Shown here: one piece after another, positions 1-8,553 of the stretch
Position numbering within the stretch: the stretch's first letter is position 1
Layout: each line of letters starts with the position of its first letter
NCBI RefSeq assembly: GCF_012911975.1
Contig: NZ_SMDQ01000046.1
Span: 1 to 45,556, forward strand
Length of the DNA stretch: 45,556 nucleotides
DNA from: Nodosilinea sp. P-1105
GTDB taxonomy: Bacteria > Cyanobacteriota > Cyanobacteriia > Phormidesmidales > Phormidesmidaceae
Direction of reading: 5' to 3'
The notes under the pieces: generated by a model
What the model was told of the DNA's origin: nothing
Seen by the model: only the letters and a program-made list of their open reading frames with translations
The model's database searches: none
Made by a program: the position numbers and the translations under genes

Positions 1-46
1 AGACTTCAACAATCTTTTTTCGAAAATCAAGAGAGTAAGCTTTCAT
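1..46 (-). CDS. IS630-family transposase, N-terminal fragment cut by the window edge
   Basis: Reading leftwards from an ATG at 46-44, the first 15 codons give MKAYSLDFRKKIVEV. This is the characteristic opening of IS630/Tc1-type transposases, the start of the N-terminal helix-turn-helix DNA-binding domain. The rest lies outside the window, so it cannot be told whether the gene is intact. The element's end must lie between here and the tag remnant starting near 123. IS630 elements insert at TA, and several TA dinucleotides occur at 102-116, but the exact terminus cannot be set from one end alone. The call rests on 15 residues only, but they are very typical of the family. Confidence 0.7.
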   Translation of the reverse strand, partial: MKAYSLDFRKKIVEV

Positions 47-122
47 GCTCAGCCATCACAAGGAAAATTCATTACAGACATGAATAATTCCCAGAGCCTC
101 CTATAGTTCAATTGTACCTCAC

Positions 123-347
123 TCAACAAGGAACCGCTATAAACCGATTCAAAATGCCTGGGCGACCTTAGCCGAAGTCCCTACCCAGACTGCTATATCC
201 GACGCCATCAGCCAAGACTTAAAACGGCGCGGTTTTAGATTCGTGGGCTCAACCATCTGCTACGCCTACATGCAGGCGGCAGGACTGGTGAATGATCACA
301 CTGTGGATTGCTTTCGCCACCAGGAGATCAAGGCCATGTCTGGATAG
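123..347 (+). pseudogene. tag: 3' remnant of DNA-3-methyladenine glycosylase I (tag)
   Basis: The frame ending at TAG 345-347 encodes the C-terminal part of Tag, the glycosylase that removes 3-methyladenine from alkylated DNA. Clear family blocks are LAEVPTQTAISDAISQ, LKRRGFRFVGSTICYAYMQ and AGLVNDHTVDCFRH. They align with roughly the last 70 residues of the E. coli enzyme. No in-frame start or upstream two thirds is present. Homology begins near RYKPIQNAW (about 135), right beside the end of an IS630-type element, so the 5' part was probably removed or separated by that insertion. The helix-hairpin-helix and most of the base-binding pocket are missing, so the fragment should be inactive. Confidence 0.85.
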
Positions 348-531
348 CAAAATATCGCCGTAGGAAGCATCTTTCTAACGATTCCCTGATCCCAGACTCT
401 CTGAATCAGGTCAACACAATGCCTGGGGACGGTATGTCAAGATCCCAAGGTTCTTGGACTCACGGACCGCGAGTTTTAGCACACTCTAAGGCAAGCCTCT
501 GGGGCAGAACCCTGGGATCTGTATCGGGGTT
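348..531. other. Intergenic stretch holding most of repeat A1
   Basis: No convincing gene. The left part (348-430) shows nothing recognisable. The right part is repeat A1 in minus orientation. The short open frame across 308-535 has no family-like content and overlaps the tag remnant. Confidence 0.5.
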
Positions 532-534
532 CTA
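431..534 (-). repeat. Family A repeat, copy A1
   Basis: Minus-strand copy of the dispersed family A element. Its 5' end reads TA-GAACCCCGATACAG and is followed by ATCCCAGGGTTCTG; its distal part contains CTTGACATACCG as in other copies. The TAG formed at 534-532 is the stop codon of the gene on 532-945. The central hairpin is degraded here: the second arm no longer reads CCTGGGAT. Confidence 0.7.
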
Positions 535-945
535 GTCAGAGGCCTGACCCGCCTGGCGGCCTAATTCATAGACACCACAACCAACGCAGCTAATCAGCCC
601 CAGGCTGACCGCCCAACTGGCCCCCAGGCTAATGGTCAGACCATAGTAGATCAAACCACCCACCAGTAGAAAAGGCACCACACTCACCAGGGAAGCTAAC
701 GCGGCAGTCTGGGCTTCACGCCCCTCTCCGGTGCGCTCAACCTCTGTCTCTGGCCTGTTTTCGGCCTCCTGGTCTTGTGATCCGCTTAAAGAGCTCTCGA
801 CCCGATGCAGCCAACCGTCAACGCGATCGATCGTCCATTGGGCCAGGGGAGAAAAGCCGAGGTACAGAGCCAATGCCCACAGGGCGGTACCAGCAATGAC
901 AGCCGTATCAAGGAAAACAGGGAAGGACAAAGATGCGATCGCCAT
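532..945 (-). CDS. Hypothetical two-segment membrane protein
   Basis: A 137-residue protein not recognised as a named family. Residues 8-30 form a hydrophobic segment. The middle (about 38-75) is hydrophilic and rich in E, R and Q, and residues 82-128 form a second hydrophobic hairpin with glycine-rich turns and a Cys-Gly-Cys near the end. The shape suggests a small inner or thylakoid membrane protein with a soluble loop. The ATG at 945 directly follows a HIP1 site. The gene ends in TAG at 534-532, which coincides with the edge of repeat A1, so its present C-terminus may have been set by that insertion. Gene status is supported by the hydrophobic pattern; function is unknown. Confidence 0.55.
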   Translation of the reverse strand: MAIASLSFPVFLDTAVIAGTALWALALYLGFSPLAQWTIDRVDGWLHRVESSLSGSQDQEAENRPETEVERTGEGREAQTAALASLVSVVPFLLVGGLIYYGLTISLGASWAVSLGLISCVGCGVYELGRQAGQASD

Positions 946-1131
946 ACTAGTACCGCTACGCGGAATTCAAAATGCAAAGTTCAAGGTGAAAAATTGTTGC
1001 TGCGCAAGGATTTTAAGCGTTCTGAACAGTAGGTTGATTTCTGCCTTGGTGTACTAGTACCAGTCAGGATAGAAAAGAACGCTTACAGTCCCCCAGTAAA
1101 ACCCCAGTACACCTTGACATCAAGTGACTTC

Positions 1132-1185
1132 TAGAGCATCGGTATAGTACGCCAAGATCCCAGGGTTCTGCCCTCGGATCCCCAA
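1132..1185 (+). repeat. Family A repeat, copy A2 (5' half)
   Basis: Begins TA-GAGCATCGGTATAG, closest to the consensus terminal repeat. The hairpin arms are GATCCCAGGG and CCCTCGGATC around a 5-nt loop: the arms differ from other copies yet still pair at 9 of 10 positions, so pairing seems to matter. The 3' end cannot be placed. Confidence 0.6.
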
Positions 1186-1304
1186 AAAATCCTGGCTAAG
1201 GTGATCTCTGGAAAACAATCTCCCAGTGGTGGGCCGAGCCCACCCTACCTTAGTGCTGGTCGGTGGATAACGTTGGGAACTTCCTTCCTAGAGATCTCCT
1301 AATA

Positions 1305-1328
1305 CCTTCTGCCTTCTGCCTTCTGCCT
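1305..1328. repeat. Heptamer tandem CCTTCTG x3
   Basis: Three perfect CCTTCTG units followed by a decayed fourth, just past the 3' end of the ycf66-like gene. It resembles the short tandemly repeated heptamers known from filamentous cyanobacteria. Confidence 0.7.
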
Positions 1329-1335
1329 TTCTATT

Positions 1336-2034
1336 CTAGTCTCGCTCAGGTCGGTAGTCAGGTCGGGGAGGCGCAGGCGGTGGGCCGGGGTCAAGGCGGT
1401 AGCGATCGTTATACTCGCTGCGACTTCTGGGGGGGCGTCGCCGCCGCACACGGTCGTCAGGGCGAGGGGTGGGGCCATAGTAGGGAGGCTCGTCGGGCCG
1501 TCCGCCCCGGTTATCTGGGGCGGCATCACTGCGGTAGCGATCGTCGTAGGTATCCCGGGGGTAGGGAGGCCGAGGCGGCACAGGTTCATCCCGCCCCCCT
1601 AGCATGGGTCGTGGGCGAGCATAGGGGTCGCTGGGTCCCATGTCCCGCATGTCTAGTTCGGCCCGCAGGTTTGTCCGAGCATCGGGAGTGTAGACTGGCC
1701 GACTGGGCCGACTAGGGCGGTAGCCACCCCCACCACCGTAACCATCCCAGCCATCGGTCTGGGTAGCGGGGCGATTCTGGGTTGGGGTGCGAGAATTGAT
1801 GTTCTGAATGATGAGCGAGGTGAGTACACCTACCATGATCGACTGTTGCAGGGAGGACAACAGGGGCATGGTCCATTCAGACAGCAGAATCACCCCAGAA
1901 ACGAGCAATAAAACTGAATAGATTTTGTCAGAATCGCGGCCATACCCAGGCTTCAGCCGATCCAGAAAAAATAGTGTAACGGCACCGAGGATCGTGGCAA
2001 TACCAAGGAGTAGGGGGACAGGGGTAAAATTCAC
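1336..2034 (-). CDS. Ycf66-family-like membrane protein
   Basis: A 232-residue protein. The first 80 residues hold three hydrophobic segments with the Ycf66 pattern: a charged LKPGYGRDSDKI stretch after the first helix, then LLLVSGVILL, then a Q-containing helix ending in IIQNINSR. This matches the plastid/cyanobacterial Ycf66 layout of RP...RD.D followed by a G.IL helix. The remaining 150 residues are low complexity, rich in Pro, Arg, Tyr and Asp (repeats such as DRYR and RPPYPRD), as in many cyanobacterial Ycf66 homologues. The start is GTG at 2034, preceded by GAGGAA at good spacing. The role of Ycf66 is not established. The assignment is by pattern and the family call is moderately sure. 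Confidence 0.7.
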   Translation of the reverse strand: MNFTPVPLLLGIATILGAVTLFFLDRLKPGYGRDSDKIYSVLLLVSGVILLSEWTMPLLSSLQQSIMVGVLTSLIIQNINSRTPTQNRPATQTDGWDGYGGGGGYRPSRPSRPVYTPDARTNLRAELDMRDMGPSDPYARPRPMLGGRDEPVPPRPPYPRDTYDDRYRSDAAPDNRGGRPDEPPYYGPTPRPDDRVRRRRPPRSRSEYNDRYRLDPGPPPAPPRPDYRPERD

Positions 2035-2498
2035 AGTGGATTCCTCGTTAGGATGGCGACTCTGCGCTTAGCCGCAAACGGCTAGAACCGATGCGTGGGA
2101 GATTATCGAGACCGCTTTACTCTAATACATATCCAGGCAGTTATACCACGTCTAGCTTCAGGTTAAGCGGCCTTCATGGGGACAGCGCTAGATCTGGTTT
2201 TAGACGAGGGGGCACCATATCTGGGGATTTCAGCCATAGCTATTAATTATCTTAACGAACTGTCAAGGATTCCATGGGTTACCTGGGCGGTAACGCTGGG
2301 CAGATAACCCGAAGGAAAGTTCCCAACCCTGCCCAATCCCTATGAAGTATCAGGTATCCTAGGCATATTCTGTCTGTCCTTCATGGTTCTGTCCTGACAT
2401 GATCCGGTGGTCCGCTGGGGCCATTATTCTGTTAGGACTGAAAAATTACTCTTGTCGGCAGGAGTGTCGTCTTAAAAATTCCTTCTAGGATCGTCCTG
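2035..2498. other. Divergent intergenic region
   Basis: About 460 bases between the minus-strand ycf66-like gene and the plus-strand coiled-coil/TPR gene. It must hold both promoters. No conserved motif, repeat copy or RNA was recognised. Confidence 0.5.
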
Positions 2499-5378
2499 AT
2501 GAGGCAATCTATCCGTTCCCTGGCCACTGTTCCCCGCCCAATTTTGCTGCTGGTCCTGTGTGGGCTAAGTAGTGGTGGGGTCTTGATGGCTAACCCAGGG
2601 CAAGCCAATCAGGTAGAACAGAGGAGCGCTGATCAACCGGGGGCGGATCAGCCGGTGCTGATGGCCCAGGGGGCAACCACCGCCGAGCTAGAGCGGTTGC
2701 AGCGGGAAGCGGATTTGGCGTTTAGCCGGGCAACCACCCTATTTTTTGTGTTGCTAGGCACCCTAATCGTGTTGTTAGGGGTAGGGGTGGCCATGCTGTG
2801 GCTGATGCGGCGATCGGTGATTCAGGAAGTGTCGGAGGTGGTGCGTCAGCAAATCAACGCCATCACCGACCTGGAAACCAAGATCCAATCGGCGACCCGT
2901 GACCTTGACCACATCCTGGGCCAGGCCCAGGAACGGGCTACCGCGATTGAAAGCCGCACCAACCGGTTCCAGGAAGATGCGGTGACCAAGAAGCAGGTGC
3001 TTAACCGGCTGGTGGATGATCTAGCGGAGTTCAAGGCTCGTACCATCAACGACTGGCAGTCTACCCTGGCGGACCTACAGGTGAAGCTAGAGTCCACAGA
3101 GGCCAATTTTGTCGGCCATCTATCAGGGCTGCGGCAAACCGCAGATGACCAGGTCACCACCCTGCGCAAAGAAACCCAAATGCAGCGGGATGTGGTGTTT
3201 CGCACCCTGGAGGACAACCAGAGCAGTTTTTTACGGGACGTGAATCGGCTGCGCAGTGATGTGGAGGTGCAGCAGGATGCCGTACTGCAAAAGCTGAACA
3301 ATACAGAGACCGCCTTTGTCGACCAGGTGGGGACCTTAACCCAGAGTGTGCAAGATGAGCGCGATCGCGTTATGGCCTCCTTAGTTGACCTGCGCCAGCA
3401 GTTGACTACCCAGGCCAGCGACCAGGTGGAGCGCCAGGCTACGGCCATTGCCGCTGCCCTGGAGGCCCAGGAGCAAGCCAGTCTGGACCAGCTCAGGGCT
3501 CAAGAGCAGGCGATGCGGCGTCAATTGGAAGAGTTGCAGGTGGCGGCCCTGGGGCAAAAGGATCTGGCCATTCAGAACATTGAGCGCTCGATCGATGAAT
3601 TTACCCAGCGGTTTGCCAACCTGCGCAGCGAGGTAGAATCTCAACGCAATCGGATTTTGCAAGACCTGCGGCGCCAGGCGGATGAATTCTTGGCCCAGTT
3701 TACCGGGCTGCGAGGGGATATCGAGCAACGGCAAGAGGTGCTGCTCGCCGATCTGCGCCGGGCCGCTGACGATGCTCTGGATCGCTTTGCCACAGTGCGC
3801 ACCGAGGTGGATGGCCGTCAGCGCAGTACCCTGGATGAGTTCCAGCAGATGGCCCAGGAGCTGCAAACCCAGTTGACCCAACTGGCCCTGGAGGCAGAGA
3901 GTCAAAAGTCAACCTTGCTCAGTGACCTGGATGAGTCAGCCAATGCCTTTGGTCAGCAGGTGCGATCGCTGCAAGATACCGCCGGGGAACAGCAGATTCA
4001 GGTACTAGATAGCCTGCGAGCCATGGAAGCCGCCTTTACCGAACAACTGGGACAGGTGCGGCAGGTGGTGTTTGCTAAGCGCGATCGCGTGCTCGACAAA
4101 ATTGATAGCTTTGACCGCCGCCTGAGTGAAGACCTGGCCAACCTGGAAGCCACCGCCACCGAGCGAGAAACCCAGGTGAAAGCTCGCCTGGATGAGTTGA
4201 TGACCGAAATGACCGAGCGGTTTAGCCAACTAAAGGCCGACATCGAAGCCGGGCGGGAGGTCACCCTGGGAAATCTCAACGACCTGAAACAAAGTTATCA
4301 GGTGCGTCTGGACGCGATTCAGGCCGAGGCCCAGCATCAAAAGGCCGACATTATGCAGCGGCTGGGAGAAGTCACCCCTCAATATCTGGCCGATTCGTTC
4401 ATGAGTGAGGCCCGCCAGCAGTTTGCCACCATTGACGATAAGCTCCATCGCTTAGAGACCAACCGCCCTCAACTGTTCCTCACCGCCGACGAGTATATCG
4501 AACGGGGCGATCGCTACCTGGCTGATGCTGACTATCAGCTGGCCATCGGCGAATACGACAAAGCCCTGGAGATTCAGCCGATCAATACTCAAGTGTGGCT
4601 AAACCGGGCCAAGGCTCAGCAAGAACTGGAGCAGCTAGAAGCCGCCATTGACTCCCTTAATCGACTGCTCGGCCTGGAGCCCAAACACACCATCGCCCTG
4701 AGCCAAAAGGGGATGCTGCTGCGAGAGCTGCGCCGCCACGAAGAAGCCCTCACCGTGTTTGAGCGGTTAACCGAGTTGGCGGCTGACGATCCAAAAGCCT
4801 GGTTGAATCGGGGCATGGTACTCAGCCGTCTGAAGCGTCGAGAAGAGGCGATCGAAGCCTTTGACAAGGCCCTGGAACTCAACCCCGAATACCACGAAGC
4901 CTGGGTCAACCGGGGGGTCTCCTACGGTATCTTGCAGCAGCATGAGGAAGCTTTTAAGTCCTTTGATAAGGCAGTGGAGTACCAGGCCAATGACGCGATC
5001 GCCTGGCTGAATCGCGGCCTTTCCCTAATTGAGTTAGAACAATATGACGATGCCTTAGCCAGCTTCGACAAAGCTACTCGCTTTAACCCTGACTCTCCCA
5101 AAGCCTGGGACAATCGTGGACTGGCCCTGGTTAAGCTGGGCCGCGACGACGCAGCCATCAAAAGCTTCGACACCGCCATTTCCCTCGACCCCGACTATCC
5201 CAAAGCCCACTACCATAAAGCTCTCTGCTATGCCCTGCAACGTCAGTTTGATCCTGCCATGGAAGCCCTACAACAGGCGGTGCGCCTCGACCCTGACTAT
5301 AAAGAAGAAGCCCGCACCGAACCGGCTTTCGACGAACTATGGAGCGATAACTGGTTTCGCGAACTAGTAGAAAAGTAA
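2499..5378 (+). CDS. Membrane-anchored coiled-coil protein with C-terminal TPR domain
   Basis: A 959-residue protein. Residues 13-31 are a signal-peptide-like hydrophobic stretch and 79-102 a strong transmembrane segment ending in MRR. Residues about 110-640 are an uninterrupted Gln/Glu/Arg-rich coil. From 219 to 632 the coil is built of about 14 units of exactly 29 residues with one 8-residue insertion at 306-313. Each unit opens with a hydrophobic-x-x-Leu (VTTLR, VNRLR, FANLR, FTGLR, FATVR, LTQLA) and has Q/R near position 11, a hydrophobic at 15-16, Leu/Ile near 19 and often Phe near 26. Residues about 665-940 hold eight TPRs with N-R-G/A and AF/SFDKA cores. The likely topology is a membrane anchor near the N-terminus, a long rod and a TPR tip for protein binding. 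A role in envelope or thylakoid organisation is inference only. ATG 2499 has AGGATCG upstream. Confidence 0.85.
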   Translation: MRQSIRSLATVPRPILLLVLCGLSSGGVLMANPGQANQVEQRSADQPGADQPVLMAQGATTAELERLQREADLAFSRATTLFFVLLGTLIVLLGVGVAMLWLMRRSVIQEVSEVVRQQINAITDLETKIQSATRDLDHILGQAQERATAIESRTNRFQEDAVTKKQVLNRLVDDLAEFKARTINDWQSTLADLQVKLESTEANFVGHLSGLRQTADDQVTTLRKETQMQRDVVFRTLEDNQSSFLRDVNRLRSDVEVQQDAVLQKLNNTETAFVDQVGTLTQSVQDERDRVMASLVDLRQQLTTQASDQVERQATAIAAALEAQEQASLDQLRAQEQAMRRQLEELQVAALGQKDLAIQNIERSIDEFTQRFANLRSEVESQRNRILQDLRRQADEFLAQFTGLRGDIEQRQEVLLADLRRAADDALDRFATVRTEVDGRQRSTLDEFQQMAQELQTQLTQLALEAESQKSTLLSDLDESANAFGQQVRSLQDTAGEQQIQVLDSLRAMEAAFTEQLGQVRQVVFAKRDRVLDKIDSFDRRLSEDLANLEATATERETQVKARLDELMTEMTERFSQLKADIEAGREVTLGNLNDLKQSYQVRLDAIQAEAQHQKADIMQRLGEVTPQYLADSFMSEARQQFATIDDKLHRLETNRPQLFLTADEYIERGDRYLADADYQLAIGEYDKALEIQPINTQVWLNRAKAQQELEQLEAAIDSLNRLLGLEPKHTIALSQKGMLLRELRRHEEALTVFERLTELAADDPKAWLNRGMVLSRLKRREEAIEAFDKALELNPEYHEAWVNRGVSYGILQQHEEAFKSFDKAVEYQANDAIAWLNRGLSLIELEQYDDALASFDKATRFNPDSPKAWDNRGLALVKLGRDDAAIKSFDTAISLDPDYPKAHYHKALCYALQRQFDPAMEALQQAVRLDPDYKEEARTEPAFDELWSDNWFRELVEK

Positions 5379-5531
5379 AATTACCTGTTAGTGCTCTGAG
5401 TCAGAAATAACCCACCTATTTCCGTCAGCTCAAACCTTTGCATGGAGCAGGATTTCCTTTCTACCTCCTGTCTTCTGACCTCTGACTGTCTGTACTAGTC
5501 CATTACAAAAAACCACTTGGAAGAAAACGAA

Positions 5532-6440
5532 ATGAGGCAGTATTCTCAACTCACCTTAGTTACTTATCGAATTAGTCAAGTACTGCCAATTATTTATCAC
5601 ATTGGTTCATCCATTGTCTTGGTTACAGGTCTATCACTAGGATCAACCTTATGGATTTTTTTACTGTATCTCAGCCGAGTCATGGCAACTACTAGTATTT
5701 ACCATCGACTACTGACCCATAAATCCTATCAGGCCCCAAAACTAGTTTTATATTTAGGATGTATTGTGGCAGCGTCAGCAGGGCAGATGGGACCAAGCTG
5801 GTGGAAAGCCCATCATCTAAATCATCATTACTATACCGAGCAAGAGCTAGATTCTCATTCCCCTCATACCCCTTTTCAAGGATTCTGGGGTTTTCTCTGG
5901 TCTCATGTGGGATGGCTATTATCGCCTCGGTTTTTACCGAAAAAACTGCCAAATGATGTTGAAAATGACAAGGTTTTAAGGATTATCGATCGATTACATT
6001 TTCTGCCCTTCATAGCGCTTGGGGCAATCTCATACTTTATTGGGGGACTCGAATATCTCGGTGCTTTTTTTCTCAGCACAACGCTTCTGTTTCATGCTAC
6101 TCAAACAGTCAATTCCCTGGCACATATCTTTGGCGGTCAGCCCTTTGCTACCGAGGACCAGAGTCGGAATAATGGTCTTGTCGCTTTTCTAACGGTGGGT
6201 GAAGGCTGGCATAATCTCCATCATGCCTTTCAGGCATCCAGTCGCCATGGTATTACCGTTCAGAACGGTAAGGTTGTTTATTTACCCGATCCTACATTTA
6301 GCTTCCTCAAGATACTTGAACTCTTTGGATTAGCCTCAAAGCTTAGGGTCCCGACTGAAACCGAACTGCTGGCACGGGCTAGACACTCAAACAACTTGCA
6401 GCCATTAAATTCGGGACTACCGGCTACAGAAGACGCTTAA
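5532..6440 (+). CDS. Fatty acid desaturase, acyl-CoA/acyl-lipid Delta9-like
   Basis: Membrane di-iron desaturase of about 302 residues. The three histidine boxes are visible: HRLLTH (about 58-63), HHLNHH (about 94-99) and HNLHH (about 227-231). Hydrophobic stretches lie before box 1, between boxes 1 and 2, and at about 155-190. It should insert a cis double bond into membrane acyl chains using O2 and reduced ferredoxin or cytochrome b5. The HH box is followed by YYTEQELDSHSPH, as in the stearoyl-CoA desaturase/DesC branch. The ATG at 5532 is preferred because GGAAGA lies 8 nt before it; an in-frame TTG at 5517 would add five residues. It is convergent with a CFA-synthase-like gene 200 bp away. 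Base composition is visibly AT-richer than flanking genes and HIP1 sites are absent, suggesting acquisition together. Double-bond position cannot be read from sequence. Confidence 0.88.
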   Translation: MRQYSQLTLVTYRISQVLPIIYHIGSSIVLVTGLSLGSTLWIFLLYLSRVMATTSIYHRLLTHKSYQAPKLVLYLGCIVAASAGQMGPSWWKAHHLNHHYYTEQELDSHSPHTPFQGFWGFLWSHVGWLLSPRFLPKKLPNDVENDKVLRIIDRLHFLPFIALGAISYFIGGLEYLGAFFLSTTLLFHATQTVNSLAHIFGGQPFATEDQSRNNGLVAFLTVGEGWHNLHHAFQASSRHGITVQNGKVVYLPDPTFSFLKILELFGLASKLRVPTETELLARARHSNNLQPLNSGLPATEDA

Positions 6441-6638
6441 ATTAAGTTACTTGACTCAATAGTCTGGACACTTACTTTTCTGAAAAAGCGCTGAAATTCT
6501 TGACTGCTCGCTGACTAAGCCGTTGAGTAAGAGAGTTGAGACTCCCATTCCACCACTGCTGACAAAAACTGTCCGGAGTATTGTTGGCTAAGACTTAATT
6601 TTTAAGTTGTTAAAAGCGATCAGTCTACATTTCTTGTC
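6441..6638. other. Convergent gap between desaturase and CFA-like genes
   Basis: 198 bases between two converging stops. It contains only a weak AT-rich inverted repeat, ACTTAA-TTT-TTAAGT at 6593-6607. No strong terminator hairpin was seen. Confidence 0.4.
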
Positions 6639-7916
6639 TCATGACAACTTGATAAAGAAATTAGGCCTTGCCGTAATTTGGTAAACCTGAGGGTACGTCC
6701 CTGTCGTAAAAGCCCCCATACACATTAGTAGATAAAATTCCCAGTGACGCTTCCACTCATCGACTGTTTGGAAGGGGGTGGAGTCAAGAATACGTTGGAT
6801 ATGGGGTTTGATATTCTCCCAATTTTGTTGAAAGTAGTGATTCCAGGAACGCAACGTTGCCGGGTAGTCTTCGAAAATGTTGTTCTCCTTGATCTTTACA
6901 AACTGCCGATTGCTCTCGATCGCCTTACCCAATTGCGATGGTGATCCCAGCGAAGCATGCTGAAATATATATCGATTGATATAAGGATCACAGACCAAAG
7001 TAGGGTGATCCGCTCCAATAGTTTGAATACCCAGTAGACCATCGGGACTGATCACCTCGCGCACATTTTTGAGAATGTGAGGTAGGTTTCGGGTACCGCC
7101 GTGTTCCAGGGTTTCAAGAAAAATACACTTTGTGATCTGCTCAACCCCCGCTTGAGCCAGAATATCTTGATGGCGATTGTGATAGCTATGGTTGAAGAAG
7201 TGGTAGTCCTTCATCCCCTCGAACTTGGCGCGACAGTAGTCGATCTGTACGTCTGAGATTGTGATTCCAATGTAGGTTATGTTGAACTGATGCTTTAAGT
7301 AGTCTGGTAGCGTCCCCCATCCGCAACCACAGTCTAGAATGACATCACCATCGCTAATGTTCAGCTCATTAACCCAATAGGCTAAGTTCTGATTCTGAGC
7401 AGCGGTCAGGTTTTCGGGTGTTTGAGCCAGACCGGTCCAATCCCCCGTCGTATATTTCATCGACTCTCCCAGAAAACCTTCGTACAATTCAGTTGGAAGG
7501 TCGTAGTGGGTCTTTGCGACATCCATTTGTCGAATCAGGGACAAATTAAAAGTTTTGTAAAGCAGCTGCTCTAAAAGCAAGGAAGGCGAATTTGGCAGCT
7601 CAAAAATAATAGAATTTGTTTTTGTTTCCAGGTTAAGAGCAAATAAGCGCTCAAACAACAGATCGATCCGTGAACAACGCCATAATCCCTTTATATAGGT
7701 ATTGCCAAGTCCTAAAGTTTTGAATTTCTTGAACTGATTGATAACATTTCTAAGCTGATTATCTTGGCAAATAATATCCCAAGGATTCGCTCCACCTAAG
7801 ACATCTTTTTCCTCAATTACTTGGATATTTTTGCTAAGCAAAATCTGGCTTATGGGCTCTTTTATCGCAAAGGCAGTATGAGAATTCGCTTGACTATGTT
7901 TTGACAACGAAGACAT
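6639..7916 (-). CDS. CFA-synthase-family SAM methyltransferase with variant active site
   Basis: A 425-residue class I methyltransferase of the cyclopropane-fatty-acyl-phospholipid synthase family. The SAM motif is LDCGCGWG (194-201), followed by GITIS, then LETLEHGG (268-274) and INRYIFQHASL, and a C-terminal FYLLMC. The N-terminal 130 residues form the family's lipid-facing domain. Compared with E. coli Cfa, Glu239, Ile268 and Tyr317 are kept (Glu271, Ile300, Tyr351), but the bicarbonate-binding Cys139 and His266 are Thr157 and Gln298. The protein may therefore methylate or cyclopropanate lipids by altered chemistry, or use another lipid substrate. The neighbouring desaturase could provide the cis double bond that such enzymes modify; that link is inferred. 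The gene is AT-rich and HIP1-free. Confidence 0.85.
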   Translation of the reverse strand: MSSLSKHSQANSHTAFAIKEPISQILLSKNIQVIEEKDVLGGANPWDIICQDNQLRNVINQFKKFKTLGLGNTYIKGLWRCSRIDLLFERLFALNLETKTNSIIFELPNSPSLLLEQLLYKTFNLSLIRQMDVAKTHYDLPTELYEGFLGESMKYTTGDWTGLAQTPENLTAAQNQNLAYWVNELNISDGDVILDCGCGWGTLPDYLKHQFNITYIGITISDVQIDYCRAKFEGMKDYHFFNHSYHNRHQDILAQAGVEQITKCIFLETLEHGGTRNLPHILKNVREVISPDGLLGIQTIGADHPTLVCDPYINRYIFQHASLGSPSQLGKAIESNRQFVKIKENNIFEDYPATLRSWNHYFQQNWENIKPHIQRILDSTPFQTVDEWKRHWEFYLLMCMGAFTTGTYPQVYQITARPNFFIKLS

Positions 7917-8096
7917 GATTTTTCTCCCATTTCAGTAGCAGAATAACCTGGCGCTCGATGACGAAAATTACTTACCTACACTTATCTACTTGGTAGAGCA
8001 GAAGCCTCCATTTGACAATGATTTTCCTCACCGTTCTGACTTCCTGTCATAGGGATTTTACACCCTAGTATCAACCATGAATGGATTAACAAAACT

Positions 8097-8130
8097 GATC
8101 AATGTCTGTGAAAAGTGACAGACGTTGATC
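8097..8130. promoter_or_regulatory. Inverted repeat upstream of the CFA-like gene
   Basis: Arms GATCAATGTCTGT (8097-8109) and ACAGACGTTGATC (8118-8130) pair at 12 of 13 positions around an 8-nt loop. It lies about 180 bp upstream of the minus-strand CFA-like start. It could be a regulator-binding palindrome or a hairpin in a transcript; no T-run follows directly. Confidence 0.45.
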
Positions 8131-8553
8131 TTAATAAGTCTATCTTTAATCTTTCTATATTAAAACCCCTCCCTTTTACTTAGAATTTCCTTAGAATTTC
8201 AGTCAATTTCAAAAAATCAATGAAATCCAAGTTTTATTGGACGTCATTTCTCTCTCACAAAATGATTTTTGCTCCTTTTGTTGTATGCTACCTTGCTTAA
8301 CCTGCTGGATGGGTCTTGGAGCGTAAGTAAACGTATATTGTTCATGAGTCTTTACCAAACTTGACCACTCCTAAATATGGCTTCCGCTGTAACTCCAGAT
8401 TTGCAGGGTGTGCGGGCAATATTAATAGCTTGAGAGGCTCATCCTCGATAGACTATTGATTCCGGGCAGGCCGTTATGACCCGCGACAGGGGGACGATGC
8501 AGGGCAATCAGTGCTACGCGACTCATGAGGTTGACGTTGCGGGGGGGTGGAAC

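Larger units (their letters stand above)
946..1335. other. Intergenic region with repeats
   Basis: Holds the likely promoter of the 532-945 gene, a common cyanobacterial scatter sequence (GCTACGCGGAATTCAAAATG near 954), repeat A2, a GTGGGC/GCCCAC inverted pair near 1230, and a CCTTCTG heptamer tandem. No gene seen. Confidence 0.6.

Noticed and set aside
308-535. 75-residue open frame at the left end
   Set aside because: Overlaps the tag remnant in another frame and runs through repeat A1.
1263-1715. 150-residue open frame on the plus strand
   Set aside because: Antisense to the Arg/Pro-rich tail of the ycf66-like gene; its open frame follows from that biased composition.
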